Below are positions 11,901 through 25,023 of a stretch of DNA of 64,000 nt, in pieces. Below the pieces are notes generated by a model, which saw nothing but the letters and a program-made list of their open reading frames with translations, did no database searches and was not told the origin of the DNA. The stretch is from Humulus lupulus (lineage: Eukaryota > Streptophyta > Magnoliopsida > Rosales > Cannabaceae), in assembly GCF_963169125.1 (NCBI RefSeq), contig NC_084794.1, positions 118,458,358-118,522,357 on the forward strand, in the 5' to 3' direction. The stretch's first letter is position 1. The number at the start of each line of letters is the position of its first letter. A program made the position numbers and the translations under genes.

Positions 11901-14900
11901 GGCATAGTAACCGTTAGTTAATAATTTCCTGTCCATGCTGGTAAAAACAAATTCCTTTTGGAAATTGGAAACTCAGAATGGTACCTTCGCTACTACGGAT
12001 AATTGTTCAAATTATCAATGTCCTATTCTCACATACAAGGAAGGCAGTTTTGTTAAAAAAAATTAAAGTTTTGAAGCTAAATTCACAGACCATTTAGGCA
12101 TAGTAACCATTAGTTGACAAATACCTGTCGATGCTAAAAAAAATTCTTTTGGAGATTTGGAAACTCAGAATGGTACCTCCACCACTACTGACAATTGTTC
12201 AAAAATCAATGTTCTAGATTTTATGAATGGTTAGTATTTTTGAGGAATTTGATATAACCTAATGGGTGCCTCTTAGTTCTTAGGGATTTTGCTCAGTCTG
12301 TGTTTGTTGAAGATTGTTCTTGGAACTTTTTAGGCTTATTCTACTGTTTCCATGTTCTAGGAATAGCTGAGCCTTTTTCTACTGAATTAATGTTAATATG
12401 ACTGGCTATACAAGTGTTGGTAATATATATTCTTTCGATGTGAAAGCTAATAGCTTGAATACAACTCTACAGGTTGTTAACAGGCTTCATTGCTATGTGC
12501 AAAATGGAGATACAGTAAGGAGTTATTTTCAATTTGGCTGTTTTACGTCAGTAGTTTTTGCATTTTTTTTTTTTTGGGAAAATAAGAATGTACAGCTTAA
12601 AGCTAAATTTTTCGGGAATGTATACTTCGACAAATAAATGGTTCCATAACATTGTTATTATCATCTCGAAATTGACAATAAGCTTTCTTTGTTGAACAGA
12701 TAGTTGACTTTTGCTGCGGTTCCAACGATTTCAGTCTGCTGATGAGAGAAAAGCTTGAAAAGACGGGAAAACAGTGCTTCTTCAAAAATTATGATCTTTT
12801 TATACCCAAGGTAGGCCTTAATTTTATTTTGGTAGTTTGCCAAATATCTATTACAATCTTTGAAGAACTAGATCATAATGCATGTGTGTGTTATCTCAAA
12901 GACAAGTATGGCTGTTTCAATTACTGCAAGCTGGGGTACTTAAAGGTGAACTGATTTTTCTAAATGCAGCTAAGATTGTTTCCTTGATAAGTTCACTGTG
13001 GAAAACTTCTCATAATTTACGTGTTGTAATCTTTTCTTGGCCTTCTCATAGAATTTCAGAGACATGAGGATGATTTTTCTGTCTCTCTCTCTCCCTTTAA
13101 TAATATTAGTAAACATCCTAATACCAAGGTTAAACAAGAGAAAGTTCTCCAAATAGAAAAAAATGGCAAAAGGATAACATCAGTTCTTCGGTATGTGATA
13201 GCCAAATATTAGATACGATACTTTTTGGTATTAAACAATTTATGACAAGCGCTCAATTGGAGATATGTTTTTTTTATTAGTTAAGACTGCGACTTTTGTG
13301 TCCACATCACTAAACAATAACTCTTGCTAAACTTTGGGGTGTCTTCCATTATGTAGTTTGATAGGATTTGAATTGTGTATGAATCTGTTCTCTACTGTTT
13401 GATTTGAGTGCTAAAGCCTGAAGGGACTTTGTTGTTAGTTGCAAGTGTCTCTTCATCATATTTGGTCTTTACTCTCAGATGTAAAAGAAAAGGTTAAACT
13501 AAATACCTTTATCCTCCATTGTTGTAGAATGACTTCAGTTTTGAGAAAAGAGACTGGATGAGCATAAAGTTAGAAGAACTACCTGACAGTTCTCAGTTGG
13601 TAAGAGTTTTTTTCCCCCTTTTACCATGTACCAAATAAACTAGATGCTTGTATTTCTTATACTTCTGAACTTATTCTACAAGTAGATCATGGGGCTTAAT
13701 CCTCCTTTCGGAGTAAAAGCATCTTTAGCTCACAGGTTCATTTTTAAGGCCCTGGAGTTCAGACCAAAACTCCTTATTCTAATCACCCCAAAGGAAACCA
13801 AACGGTGAGTTCTTAAAGTTAACTTCTTCTTCTCCACAATTTCTCCTTTCTCACATTCGTTTGCTGCTTTTCCAGACTTGACATTTTCTCTAACCCGTAT
13901 GATTTAATTTGGGAGGATGAACAAATACTCTCAGGAAAGGTACTTTTACTATTGCATCTCTTTACTAGTAAGATACATTTCCTAGTTACCAGTTATGATT
14001 ATTCAATTTTATTTTATATTATTTTTAAGAATTAATCATGATTGTGCATTTTGATTACAATGGTATTTTTTTCCCTTTTTTTCAGTCCTTTTATCTACCC
14101 GGATCTATAGACATGCACGATAAGCAGTTGGAGGATTGGAACCTGAAGGCACCACCTTTGTATCTTTGGAGTCGCCCTGACTGGACTGTTAGACACAATG
14201 AAATAGCAAGACAACATGGTCACATTGTCCAGCAACAGCTGCATATGATAGGAAACAACTTAACAAACTATCTCGAGGAAGAAGATTATGATTGTTATCA
14301 GGACTACTCCTATCTGTGTGCACCCGGTGACATCTCTTGCACATTTAATGGTGTTACGGATGTTACCTATGAAACTGAACCACAAGAAGCTGGATCAAAT
14401 ACTCTCAACAAAGTTGACCAAAGCTATATTCATCGTGATGACATTGATATTGGTAGCAAGAACAACCTCAACGAGATGAATTATGATGGACGAGGACAAA
14501 CAGAGAGGCTGATCCAGGGAGATTTGGAAGGCTCAACACCTTCTGATGTGAGCACTGATATTGAGTTGTCTTCCCCAAGTTATTCACCAATATGCTCCAA
14601 TGCACTGCATGAAGTCTTTGGATCACCAGAAGAGGAGAACAAAGAAAAGGCCTCCCAAGACAAAGAAAAAACCCTTGGACAAGATTTTCCACCTGGACTG
14701 GAAAATGAGGGATTCCAGACCAGTTATCCCATTGACACAGAAAGGAAGCGAAGTTCCCAGACCTGTTATCCCATTGACACAGAAAGAAATCAAAGTTCCC
14801 AGACCGGTCATTCCACTGTCGCAGAAAGGCGGCATAGTTTCCAGCCAGGAACCCAACTTGGTAACTACTGGTGGCCCAATATGGATATGCCGTCTCAAGG

Positions 14901-15192
14901 GTACACTGGCAACTTCACTTACCATTCTGGTCAGAAATTCTTTCCAGGTGGAAGACAAGTAAATGCTCAAAACAATTGGAAGAGTCAACAATACCCTCCT
15001 GTCATGCAAAGGAATCAAAATCCTTCTTCCCGTTCCAACACTGTGCGACCAAATTTTAATCCTCAGTTCCAAAACTTTGGTTCTTCGTCTTCTATCCAGT
15101 TTTCAAATTATTCCCAGACTTCCAAGGTGAGAGGAAGTGACAGCTACAGCTTGGCATACCGGCCTGAACACCCTCGTTTTAACAAAATGTAA
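5992..15192 (+). CDS. EDM2: EDM2-like PHD-finger regulator, 18 exons, about 1205 aa
   Basis: Exons read from the sequence: 5992-6401, 6482-6578, 6988-7038, 7130-7272, 7478-7574, 7688-7786, 8847-9094, 9199-9288, 9383-9907, 10034-10181, 10299-10400, 11374-11466, 12473-12514, 12700-12810, 13528-13599, 13686-13804, 13876-13939, 14086-15192. All join in phase to 3618 bp. Residues from about 223 (CAICDNGGQIL) to about 381 (CRRCPKAYHRKCLP) form the atypical Cys/His-rich PHD cluster. DFCCGSNDFS (from 718) and NPPFG (781-785) make a methyltransferase-like fold. A conserved SFYLPGS...DKQLEDWNL block starts at 838. In Arabidopsis EDM2 is a nuclear protein that controls polyadenylation of genes with heterochromatic introns (RPP7, IBM1) and acts with ASI1 and AIPP1/EDM3. 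The C-terminal tail is shorter and different here. The start is the ATG at 5992; the intron after exon 7 is GC-AG. Confidence 0.93.
11834..12213 (+). repeat. Tandem duplication of about 197 bp in an EDM2 intron
   Basis: The segment starting ACATACAAGGAAGGCAGTT occurs at 11834 and again at 12031, both inside the intron between exons 12 and 13. Both copies share blocks such as TTTAGGCATAGTAACC, GGAAACTCAGAATGGTACC and GACAATTGTTCAAA-like ends, with scattered substitutions and small indels, so the duplication is not recent. No coding or transposon signature was seen inside it. Confidence 0.85.
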
Positions 15193-17259
15193 TTATCTTT
15201 CAATTGCTTTTATCTTTGTTCAGTCTATAGAAAACTGATCCACATTCGTATATGTAATTGACATGAAAAGTCAAGTATGTTACATCTTTAAACCTAAAAT
15301 CTACAAAACAAAATTTCTTACAATCAAAATCTACCAATGGAGGTGAGGTGAGGTGAGTAGAGGGTTCTTTTTTGACAAAATGGTTATAGAGGTAGAAATG
15401 ACATACACATATACAATAACTTCAAGATGATTTGACATGGTATTATTGATTTTATATAATTACGCAAGTGAACATATCATAACAATTAGTATTTTAGATA
15501 TATTTGAGTAGTTAATACTTAAACTATTAATTTTCTTTTAATTCAAGTTAAATAATAATTTCAAAAAATAAAGAAAAGTAAAATAAAAATTGAATAAGCA
15601 ATCTAATTACAAATAAAAAATTCAAATAATCAAAAGATATCTAAGTCTTTAATTTCCAAAATCATGATTTGAAATCTAAAAAAAAAAGATGAAACTAGAA
15701 GTAATGATCCGTCTTCAATCCTTCAAAATCCAATCTATGATGTTTTTCCCTCCAAAAACTTGTTTTCCAAGTTCAAAGTTTTTTCTTATGATCTCACAAA
15801 GTGAAAATATGAATTCCCCATTCAATTAGCTTTAAAAAGATAATTTAAATAGATCAACGTCGCGACACTCTTCACACTCAGCGAAAATCCCTGCCAGCTC
15901 AACAAATAAGACAAAAAAAATTCTACGTTAGGTGTCCCACCGAGTAGTCGTAGCTCACTGACATGCCATCGGAGGTCCTTTTGTGGCTGCTCTTAGTGCC
16001 TCAATTCATCCTCATTCGATCTCGCTCAAAAGCAAGCATAACTCTTTTATCTGAACTTCAAATGCAATGATTCAAAATGAAATAGAAAGTTAAGAAAGAG
16101 ATCTACAACTTTGTTTTTTAAGAGTTAAGAAATATCTACAAATTTATTTTTACGAGTTAAGAAAATGATGAGATCTTAGTCAAAATCGGGTTTGAAGTTC
16201 CAAATTTGTGTAGCTACAAATAGAGATCATAAGACACTTGAGCATAACAACCTCAAACTTCTCAAAAAGCAATGCTCAATAACATCGTATGTTAGGTTTA
16301 AGAAATGATCACGTATGGCCTATTTTGTTACTGTGATTTAATAAATTAAGCTTTTGTTTGATAATCAATAATAAAAAGAATGGAGTAATCTCTTATTAAT
16401 TCAAATAATTATGAGTGTGCGCTGAAAACACTCGGACGGTGACAAAAGTGTAAGCAAACATCAGAATAAATAGAAAAGAGCAATGCTAACTTATACCATG
16501 ATTCTTTACCAACCTTACATAATTGGTAAAGATGACAAAAAAACCTCATAAGACACCCAATGGAATAATCATTTTTGGCCATCAATCACTCCACGATTGA
16601 TGAAAGTGAGGGAGCAATTGTGATGTAGGTCAACTTTGCCTTGGGGAATTGTATAAAAGCTCTGACACTGGCAAATTAAACTAAAGTCCACCCCACCTCC
16701 ACACGGTTATTCATTTCCCATTTTTTCGGTGACGTGCAAGCGACAAATTTAGTAGAGCCCCCCAAAAATAGAAGAAAATTATAGAACGTGAAGCCAATGA
16801 AAACCATTAAAAAAGGAGTCAAATGACAGAAGAATTTGGTAAAACATAAATGATAGGACAGGTGTTCTCCAACAATCTTACAATGAAAAAACGTATTCAT
16901 AGGAATATAACTTTTAGTCCCATTATAATTTTACACTATATAACATTTAAAAAAGGGAAAGAAAAAAAAAATTAAAGGGCATATTAGTGGCATTAATGCA
17001 ACAACAATGCCCTGATTTTCATTGTATCTTTAACCAGGTCATACGGTAATATCAAGACATATACATTTATCACCTACAAAATCCTGAAAACAACAGGCAC
17101 TCACTTTCTACTTGGTTCTACATGTTCCCCACGCAGGAACAAACAGGAAAGGCACAGGTTCAAGCTCCTTCTCCGTAAATCTTTCTAGGGCAACAAAACC
17201 ACCTAGAAGATGCATGCATGGTGGCGTTCTCCAATTCGATTGCATTGCTACAGCACATG
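15193..17259. other. Intergenic region between convergent genes
   Basis: This AT-rich stretch holds the 3' untranslated regions of two genes transcribed towards each other. An AGGTGAGGTGAGGTGAG microrepeat lies at about 15341-15358. I see no convincing reading frame, RNA gene or transposon end. The small frame at 16676-16900 on the minus strand has no recognisable features. Confidence 0.6.
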
Positions 17260-20200
17260 CTATTTGTCCTCCAATTTTAACGAATTAAGCCGTCTCAATC
17301 TTTGGTCGAGCTCTGCCATCACAGCTGGTTCTTGTATTTTCCTTTGCTTAGATATAGTGTTGGTTGTCATTGAACCTATCTTATCAAAGGCCACCTGCAA
17401 GGATATAAATGTTTCGACTTTACATGTCAATAAATCACAATGATGAAAAGAACATCAGCAATTCAAGTTTCTGAATGGATTGTGAAGCTTTCAGTCATTG
17501 TGCAAATTGGGGTGGGCAGACACCAAATAAGAACAAATCATTTAACCCTGAGTTTCAAATGTGGGAATATTTCATCTGCATGATAGTAACTAATTTAAGT
17601 TCTGTTGACAGCAATTTTCACCGTGCTTCAGAAAAATCTTCACTAATCAGTAATGTTATCCCTCACAAAATAAATGTCTACTTTTGATACAATGAAAGCC
17701 AACCAAAAAGATTTCATATTCATATTTATGTAAATTGTCCCATTAATCAAATTTGTTTCCATATGATTAGGAAGAGAAAGCACTGCAATTACGATAAAAA
17801 ATATGAACATATAAGAATGTTATTATTACCGTCAACAGCTCATCAGGGTCAAAGAGGTGATGAGTAGTTTTCTGTAAAATGTTGATTACATCGCCTACAT
17901 GATGAGTTACAAGCAACTCATCTTCCTTCATCTGCAAATTCAGATCACAATGTCAGCTAAGTGATGACATTATTTTTCTAGATCAACAGTCAATGGATCT
18001 TATCAATAGTTCTTTTGATGAAATGAATCAAAAATCCAAAGGCTCAAGCTTTTGCTACCTTAAATATAGCCAATGCAACATGAAACAGCACCTTTGCCCC
18101 CTCATAGAAAAGGACATCCCACACTCGTAGAGTTGTCTGCAATAATCACAAAGCACCATAAAAGAAGTGTAAGTCACAAAAAACAACATTAAATTTTCAG
18201 AAAGAGAAGTACTCAACGTTAATCTAACCTCTGAAGGCAAACTTTTAGAAAATAGACATAGAAACCATTCAGTGGCAACAAGGGAAACATCAAAGTCCAG
18301 TGCTTCAAGATGAGTGGCTATCCTGCTTTTATTTTCCAGGATTTCAGAGACGCCAGCAAGAAGATAAATTACATAAAAAAAATGAAGCCAAGTTATTAAA
18401 AGATTACCTAGGGCACTTTTTTGCAAGTAAATCTTTGAAGACCCTTTGTTCAACATGGCATCCTGATAAATTAGTAGTATAACAGTCATTAACCAAGACA
18501 TTCTCCAATAGGACAGCAAGCATCCAAAATGCATCTTCTTCTGTTTTCATTACGAGCAACAGTAATGCTGCAACATAATTTAAACCCTGCGACAAGAATA
18601 GTCTAAGTCAAAAATAGTAATTCCGAAAGAAAAATATTCTACCATTTAAAAAAGATAAAAAGAACTATAAAATTAACAATCACATTACTTCTCAAGCGCC
18701 AGTAAAAATCTAAAGAAAATTTAATATGCTTCGGAAGATCCAATCTGAAGGGTCAAAGGGAACCAAATATATTGGAAGCAGAAAAGCAAACAATACAGAT
18801 TCAATACATAAATAAGTACCAAGACTATTTTTAAGCTGCATAATACAAAATAGATGAAATTTTTTACAAGGTTTATTCATGTTTCTGATAATTCAATGAC
18901 TATGGACGAAAAAGGTTATGTTAAAAAATGAGAGAGAAAATCAACCTGACAATAGCCTACATCAGAGTCACGGAAAGAATATCCAACAAGAACACGTCGA
19001 AGGGCAGCATGGCCCTCTGGAGTATCCAACCAAGGGTGACCTGGAAAGGTCCGTGGAAGGTCCTGCATACGCGATTCAAAACTAAATGAAAATTTGCAGA
19101 AATTTGAAAGTGAAATGAGAATCTGTAGAACAAATATGCATTTCCAAAGTACTGAGACATTCACTAAGCAGTAAAATAGACAAAGCAATTGCAAGTTTCA
19201 ACCTTAATCCTTAATAACAAACCATATAACGAACAAGTTTTCATTCATAGCATTGACATGAATCAGACATTTATCGAACAAAATAGCAGTACTTATAATA
19301 CGATCAGCAGAAGCTTCACTAATCAAATCCACATTGTGGTAACACTAATAACAAAGGCGCATTTATGTGAACTGCTGCTACCAGATCATGACGACAAGCA
19401 AAGCTGCGAGAATATTTCAATTACATCATCTTAAGAATCTTTCTGAACGACTTCAAACAAGTAATAGTCATAATTAATAAATTTGATAATATTAACATCT
19501 TACTTTTGATTTTTAACAAAAAAATAAAAAAAATTCATGATCGGGTATTGTGCCTGAACGTGTCACATGATTCCATCTCCTTGTCTAAAAGTTTATAATT
19601 TTCGTGAATCTACTTAATTTTACGGTCAGATGACTCGTACAGCATTAAAATATTCAATGCAAGAAAAGTTTATCTTTGATTGGTTCTACGAATAAACATA
19701 CAGTAAAATAGCTCAGACCAGAGAAGTTAAAAGAGAGAGAGAGAGAGAAATCCCAAAGCCACCCTTTTAGAAAAACGAAACAAAAAAAATCAACTTTTGC
19801 AAATGGAGGCAATAAGCAACATGGTGCAAACTATAAATCTGCCCAGGATCTCAAGATAAAAAAGGTAGCTCCAAAAAGATATTTTTCTAAAAAAGTTAGA
19901 TGCATATATAATCGAATAAATTCACTCAATGTGGCAAAGTCATCATAAATTAAAGCAAGAGGGTCGAAAGGGGAACTAACATGATCAATCTGCCGAGTTG
20001 CGGGTGTGACCTTTCCTTCAACAGCCTTTAAGAGATCATTGTAATAGCTCTCAGGCACGGTGGACTTCTTCTTGGCAGCTCCAGATAAAGAAAACCACAC
20101 CTTAGGCCTAAGCAGTGGTGGGATTCCCTTCCTAATAAGCCTCTTCAAGGTAATAGCGTTGGCAAGAGTCGAAAACTTCAGAGAAGATTTTAAGGCAATC

Positions 20201-20463
20201 CCTTCAGATATGGAAGGCTCCAAATACCAATTTGCACCTTTATTGGCTTCCAATGCCCACCAAACCCGACCCTGTTTCCTCACCTTCTCTCTCACCTCAT
20301 TCAACACATTAACATCATCCACATTCCCTTCTACTGTAAACATATAAAGGTCTTGGAACTTCACAGTGAGATTAGCCCTCCTAGCATGGATGCTGGGCCT
20401 CAGAATTGGTATCTGGGATTGAAATTCTAAAGCTAGGTCTCTTTTGCTTTGAGTCCCATACAT
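17260..20463 (-). CDS. TBC-domain Rab GTPase-activating protein, 7 exons, 395 aa
   Basis: Exons in transcription order: 20463-19981, 19062-18946, 18586-18408, 18322-18229, 18136-18059, 17931-17830, 17394-17260, all GT-AG and in phase (1188 bp). The TBC domain runs from about residue 120 to 340. Both catalytic fingers are present: the arginine finger R165 in [13 protein letters not shown], whose codons join exons 1 and 2, and the glutamine finger Q200 in VGYCQGLNY, the last codon of exon 2. [14 protein letters not shown] (exon 5) matches the late TBC helices. Such proteins speed GTP hydrolysis by Rab GTPases on endomembranes; the Rab partner cannot be told from sequence. Translation starts at [10 protein letters not shown] (20463). 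The protein ends soon after the domain with [13 protein letters not shown]. It is complete and lies tail-to-tail with the EDM2-like gene. Confidence 0.93.
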
Positions 20464-20802
20464 TTTGGCTTCTGGGTTGTTGTGATAGATCAAGAGAGAT
20501 AAAGGAAAAGACGAATAGAAAGAGAGAGAAAGAAAGATAGAAGCTTGAGGGGTCAGATTCCCTTGTCAAGCAAGAAAAAACCACCAGCTAAATACCATGG
20601 AAATAGTCTTATATTAAACTCTAAGAAACTTAAGTTTGAATGAAGAAAACCAAAGAATAAGCTTCAAAGATTTTGTTTTCAAAGGGTACCTCAAAAGTCC
20701 ATGAATGAAGAGTTGTAGACACAACATATCACCAAAATCTCACATTCCGATGGCCATGATTGGGTCTTCCTCCAAAAATAAAACTTGAAATTGTGTTTAA
20801 AA

Positions 20803-20834
<32 letters not shown>

Positions 20835-23285
20835 CTCCACCGGAAAAGGGGAAAAATGTATATTTTTCCTTTCTCCTTTTTCAAGTGGGCTCTCAAGTGA
20901 AAATTCAAAACAAAGAAGATGAATGTTACAAAATTAAAAAAAAAAAAAAAGGAAGAACCCAGATAAAGGAATGAAGAGGAAGGCAAAACCCAGATAAAGG
21001 AATCAAGAGGAAGGCAAAACCCAGAAATAGATCAATGCAATTAGAAAGAGAAAGTGGTTAGTGAAATGGGGTTTTTGATTGAAGAAAGTGATAAGATATT
21101 GTCTAATTTAGGCAGCAAATGAAATGGAAATGGATGAAGAAAAAGAAAAGGGGTTACAAAGATCAAGGAAGTCCGGATTTGGAGGATAATTTAAGCAAAG
21201 GCCGGATAGCATGTAAAAATAGAAATAGGATGATCTGATTCTGAAGTGGTCTCCTTTTCTTGGCTGTAGAACAAAGAAAATCTTGGAGAGAGAAAGAGAA
21301 GGAAGAGGTCCAAAATGCAAAAAAGAAAATTTTAATATAGTGGGATTTTAATATAGTGGGTCTTTTTTATTCAATTTCTTTCTATAAATACATTTTTTGG
21401 AACGTTATAAATATATAGACAGAGGAAACTGAGTGGATATTATGGATAGACGTTGATCATGTCTTAGAGAGAGAAAAAGAAAAGGATGAGAGATGAGGGA
21501 TGAGAGATGAGAGAGTTAGGTAGGTTTACAATTTCAATTGATGGTAAAGCTTAGAAAAGTGATGTCTTTGCATGATTATTTATTATTGATGAATGTCATT
21601 GAAAGGGGAAAAATTACACTCCGTTTATGTGAAATTAACTTTAATAATATTGATATTTTTAGCTGGTATCAAATTATTTTTAATTTGAAAAATATTATTT
21701 TGGTCATGTGTTTTGGCCGAATAAGTTTTGGGCTCTGTATTTTGTTAAAGTATATTTTAGATTTTATGTTTTACAAAATCTATTAAAATAGTATTCTGAA
21801 CTCAATTCAAAATAATTGTAAATGTAATCTCTTATTTTGCTCATCAGTCACATTCTTCACTTCTCTGAGTTTATTACATCGCCGATGACTTAATAATTGA
21901 TTTTATTTTTTTAAATTATTTTGACAAAAATCGAATTAAGGTATTACTTTGATCTATTTTGCAAAATATAATGTCTAAAATGTAATTTAACATAACACAT
22001 GGTCCAAATAAGCAATCGTGCAACATACGGGAACCAAAATAGTAAAAAAATTATAAATTAAGTGTATACTATTTTGCATATTATACATTATACTTAGTGT
22101 TTAAAAAAATTCCTCTTTTTCAATAACTAGGTGAAAGAAATGTAAAGATGTATTAATTATTACATATTTCAATTCTCATGTAAATTTTGAATAAATAAAT
22201 AATGTTATATATTATAAAAGAATATATTTACATTAACATATTGAAAAACTTGCTTAATATATATCTCATTTAAATTGGATGTTTAAATTTTAAAATATTT
22301 ATAATATATTGTATAGTCATTCTTAAAAAGAAAAACTTTATATAAATAAATATTTAAAAATTATATTTTATCTATTAACATTTGTTAATCACTTAATTTA
22401 GTTAGAATTAAATTTTCTAAATAATTAATTTCAATTAAATGTCTAATTATTTATCTATATTTTGAATTTAAAATTTAAATTTAACTTATACAAATGAAAC
22501 ACTAATAAAAATTAAGATTATGTATTAAATATTATTATAATAATGATATTTTATAAAATTTGAATTTATACTAACATAATTATTAAATATTTATTTTTTT
22601 TAATTGGTTTTCATAGTATATTACGTTAAATATTTGTAAGATTCTGCTAAAGTTAAAAGAAAAAAAATTGTTAAACCAAAAATGTGTTAAATACCCACTC
22701 TTAATATGGATAAAATATATATTTTTTTTATATATAAAAGAAACAAAAAAAGTTTAAATTTCTTTATAAATTAAAAATAAAATATGAAATATTTTGTTAC
22801 AATACTAAAATTGTTGTAAAAATTGCCTATAAATACCTCACCTCTTAATAAAAATTAACAAATCTTTCAAAATCAAACTTAAAACTTTAAATAATTAGAA
22901 AATCATTTAATTGATTAAAAAAAAACAAAATAGAAACCACAATAAGCAAAGAATTCAAATCAAAACCAAAAATATAATTGAAAGAACAAAAATGAATGTA
23001 GATTACATTCATCTTGCGCATTCAAAATAAAAAACTAAAAACTTTTTTTTTTTTAACCTTACAGTAGGTCTTTTTTTTTTTCTATTTTGGTACATAGATG
23101 TGTTATAACCCAAATATTTTATACGACGGTATACATTGTAGTTATAGCGGGACCTCTCACAATTTTTTAAAAAAATTATGGATAATTTAGAGTATTAAAA
23201 TCATGATTGAGACAATCTATTGCATGCCAATACAGTAGGTTGTTTGAATATTAATTTCAGCACTGTACAATAAGTTGTTTGAATC
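20464..23285. other. Upstream and intergenic AT-rich region
   Basis: This contains the TBC gene promoter and leader, with GA-rich runs at about 20517-20540. A TA microsatellite lies at about 20805-20835, and an A run at about 20936-20951. GAGATGAGGGATGAGAGATG-type repeats lie near 21485-21512. From 21600 to 23100 the sequence is extremely AT-rich with no gene. Reading frames at 20729-20986 (-) and 21538-21786 (+) look like chance. Confidence 0.55.
20805..20835. repeat. TA-dinucleotide microsatellite
   Basis: Alternating TA with one AA interruption, upstream of the TBC-domain gene on its promoter side. Confidence 0.85.
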
Positions 23286-23846
23286 ATGACTTTGACACCA
23301 GTGTCTGCCACTCCACCTATACCAGTATCAAGTTCTCCTTCTGTTTTGGAACCCAGTAAAGAACTTGCCATTGATCTCCATGTCCTACCCTCACAGTCGA
23401 AATCTCAAAATCAACATCAAATGGTCACAAGGTCAAAACAAGCATTTTTAAACCAAAAGCATTGCTAACTTCTTCTTGTAGCTTTCCTTGGACCCTAAAT
23501 CTACCAAACAATGTCTCAGTGATACGAACTAGACAATGGCTATAAATAATGAGTATTCAACTCTAATGAATAACAACACGTGGACACTTGTTCCTCCAAC
23601 TCTTAATATGACCACAATGAGCAACAGGTGGGTGTTTCTAACAAAATAAGGATCAAATGGGACTATGGAGCACTATTAAGCTCGATTGGTGGAAAAAAGT
23701 TTTCAGCAAACCCCAGACCTTGATTTTTTGAGACATATAGCCCTGTTGTGAAGACCTCTAGCATCCAAATTATGTTTGCCATGGTTGTCACTTTGGGATG
23801 GGAAATTCAACAAGTTGATATCACTAACACAATTCTAAATGGTAAG
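23286..23846 (+). pseudogene. Copia reverse-transcriptase fragment, target of the SIRE insertion
   Basis: Translation contains HQMVTRSKQAFLNQKH (about 23417-23465), the usual linker before Copia reverse transcriptase, and later FFETYSPVVKTSS and IQQVDITNTILNG (ending at 23845), the start of the RT domain. The part in between has stops and frameshifts. It stops abruptly at 23846, where the LTR of the SIRE-type element begins. The remainder of this older element is not seen on the other side of the block, which fits the deletion at the right end. Confidence 0.75.
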
Positions 23847-24947
23847 TGTAAATTCCATTTTTGACAAATTATATTTGACAAAATATTTTTTGATTTATTT
23901 CTTGTAATCTCGACATTCAATTGAAGATTATTTTATTTTTATTCTGTTCATATTTATGTTCTGATTATATAAAAAGCTTATTATATCAGTCTATTCTATT
24001 TATAGAAGGTTTGCAATATACTTAGCTTTTAACATATGAATAAAATAATAAATGTTGATTTATTTTATATCTAGCTGATTTTATTTGACAACTTGATTTA
24101 TGACAAGATTTCAACAGATAGGATCGGATTGACCCTCATTAAAACCGAAGATAGGATCTTGCAATGACAGCTCAGATACGGACTGATCTATAACTACAGA
24201 CAATTGGTCTGTTTCCTCAGACCAAGAATGATTCTATGTAATTGATTGGTTATTTAAGAAAACATTTTCTAGTGAGCTGTATGCGTTCAGACCTAGTAAA
24301 GACTGTCTTATGTGAGTATATTTGTGTATAAATACTTACCATAGCAACATTGTCTAGGTTAACTCTTTTGTCTATTCTTAAACTTATTTTACATCTTTAG
24401 AAAAGGAACGTTTCTTGTGTAGAGGTTAGTGGTTCGACTATACCTCTGTTATTTTGTGTCATTGTATATATTTTGTGTATTAAAGCAATTCAACAAAGAG
24501 AAGAACAAAAAGCAAACCTTCGAGAGAAGGTTCATCGGGAGGAAGCAAGCACTCTTTAATCAAATCGAAGGGAGTTCGAGTTCTTGAAGTTTCAGAAAGG
24601 TTTATTCATCAAGCGGAAAATACATCAAGCTTGTGGCACTATATTAGAAGGAGTCTAATATTTGCTTAAGTTAAATACTTTGTATTTTTGAGAAACTTTA
24701 TTAATGAATGTTATCTCTGGGCGTGGCCCCATGGACTAGTAATATCATAAAGGATATTGACACCACGTAAAAAAAACTCTGTGTGTTTTTTACTTTTCTG
24801 TTTTATCCTTCTGTTGTGTATTTCTGTAGTTACAGAATCTCTATATGTAGCTAAAGAATATCCGTTTTAGTACCAAAATTTTATTCCGCATTTAATTAAT
24901 TTATTTATTTAAATATAGAGTTGGTAATCATAAAATACAGAATTTCA
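23847..24947 (+). repeat. Left LTR of SIRE-type Copia element
   Basis: It begins TGTAAATTCC and ends AGAATTTCA, directly before the primer binding site. It matches 51835-52799 over most of its length. The last about 150 bp (from TTTTCTGTTTTATCC, about 24795) have no counterpart in the right LTR. The stretch TGTGTATAAATACTTACC near 24323 may hold the TATA box. Confidence 0.9.
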
Positions 24948-24949
24948 TT

Positions 24950-24962
24950 TGGTATCAGAGCA
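24950..24962 (+). promoter_or_regulatory. Primer binding site, initiator Met-tRNA type
   Basis: TGGTATCAGAGCA lies three bases after the LTR end; it is the standard complement of the 3' end of plant initiator methionine tRNA used by Copia elements. Confidence 0.92.
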
Positions 24963-25023
24963 ATTCACTAAACTCTTAGTGAGATCTTAAGGTTATTTTT
25001 CCGTTTAATTTGTTTCGTGTAAG

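Noticed and set aside
14561..15072. Overlapping frames of 133 (+) and 149 (-) codons with RPVIPLTQK-like repeats
   Set aside because: They are shadows of EDM2 exon 18; the repeats are the 45-bp repeats seen in the wrong frame.
21538..21786. 82-codon frame in AT-rich DNA
   Set aside because: Composition is typical of random AT-rich frames and no domain is visible.
24481..24680. Frame in the SIRE LTR resembling a basic peptide (also 52425-52673)
   Set aside because: It is LTR sequence; the frame is broken differently in each copy.
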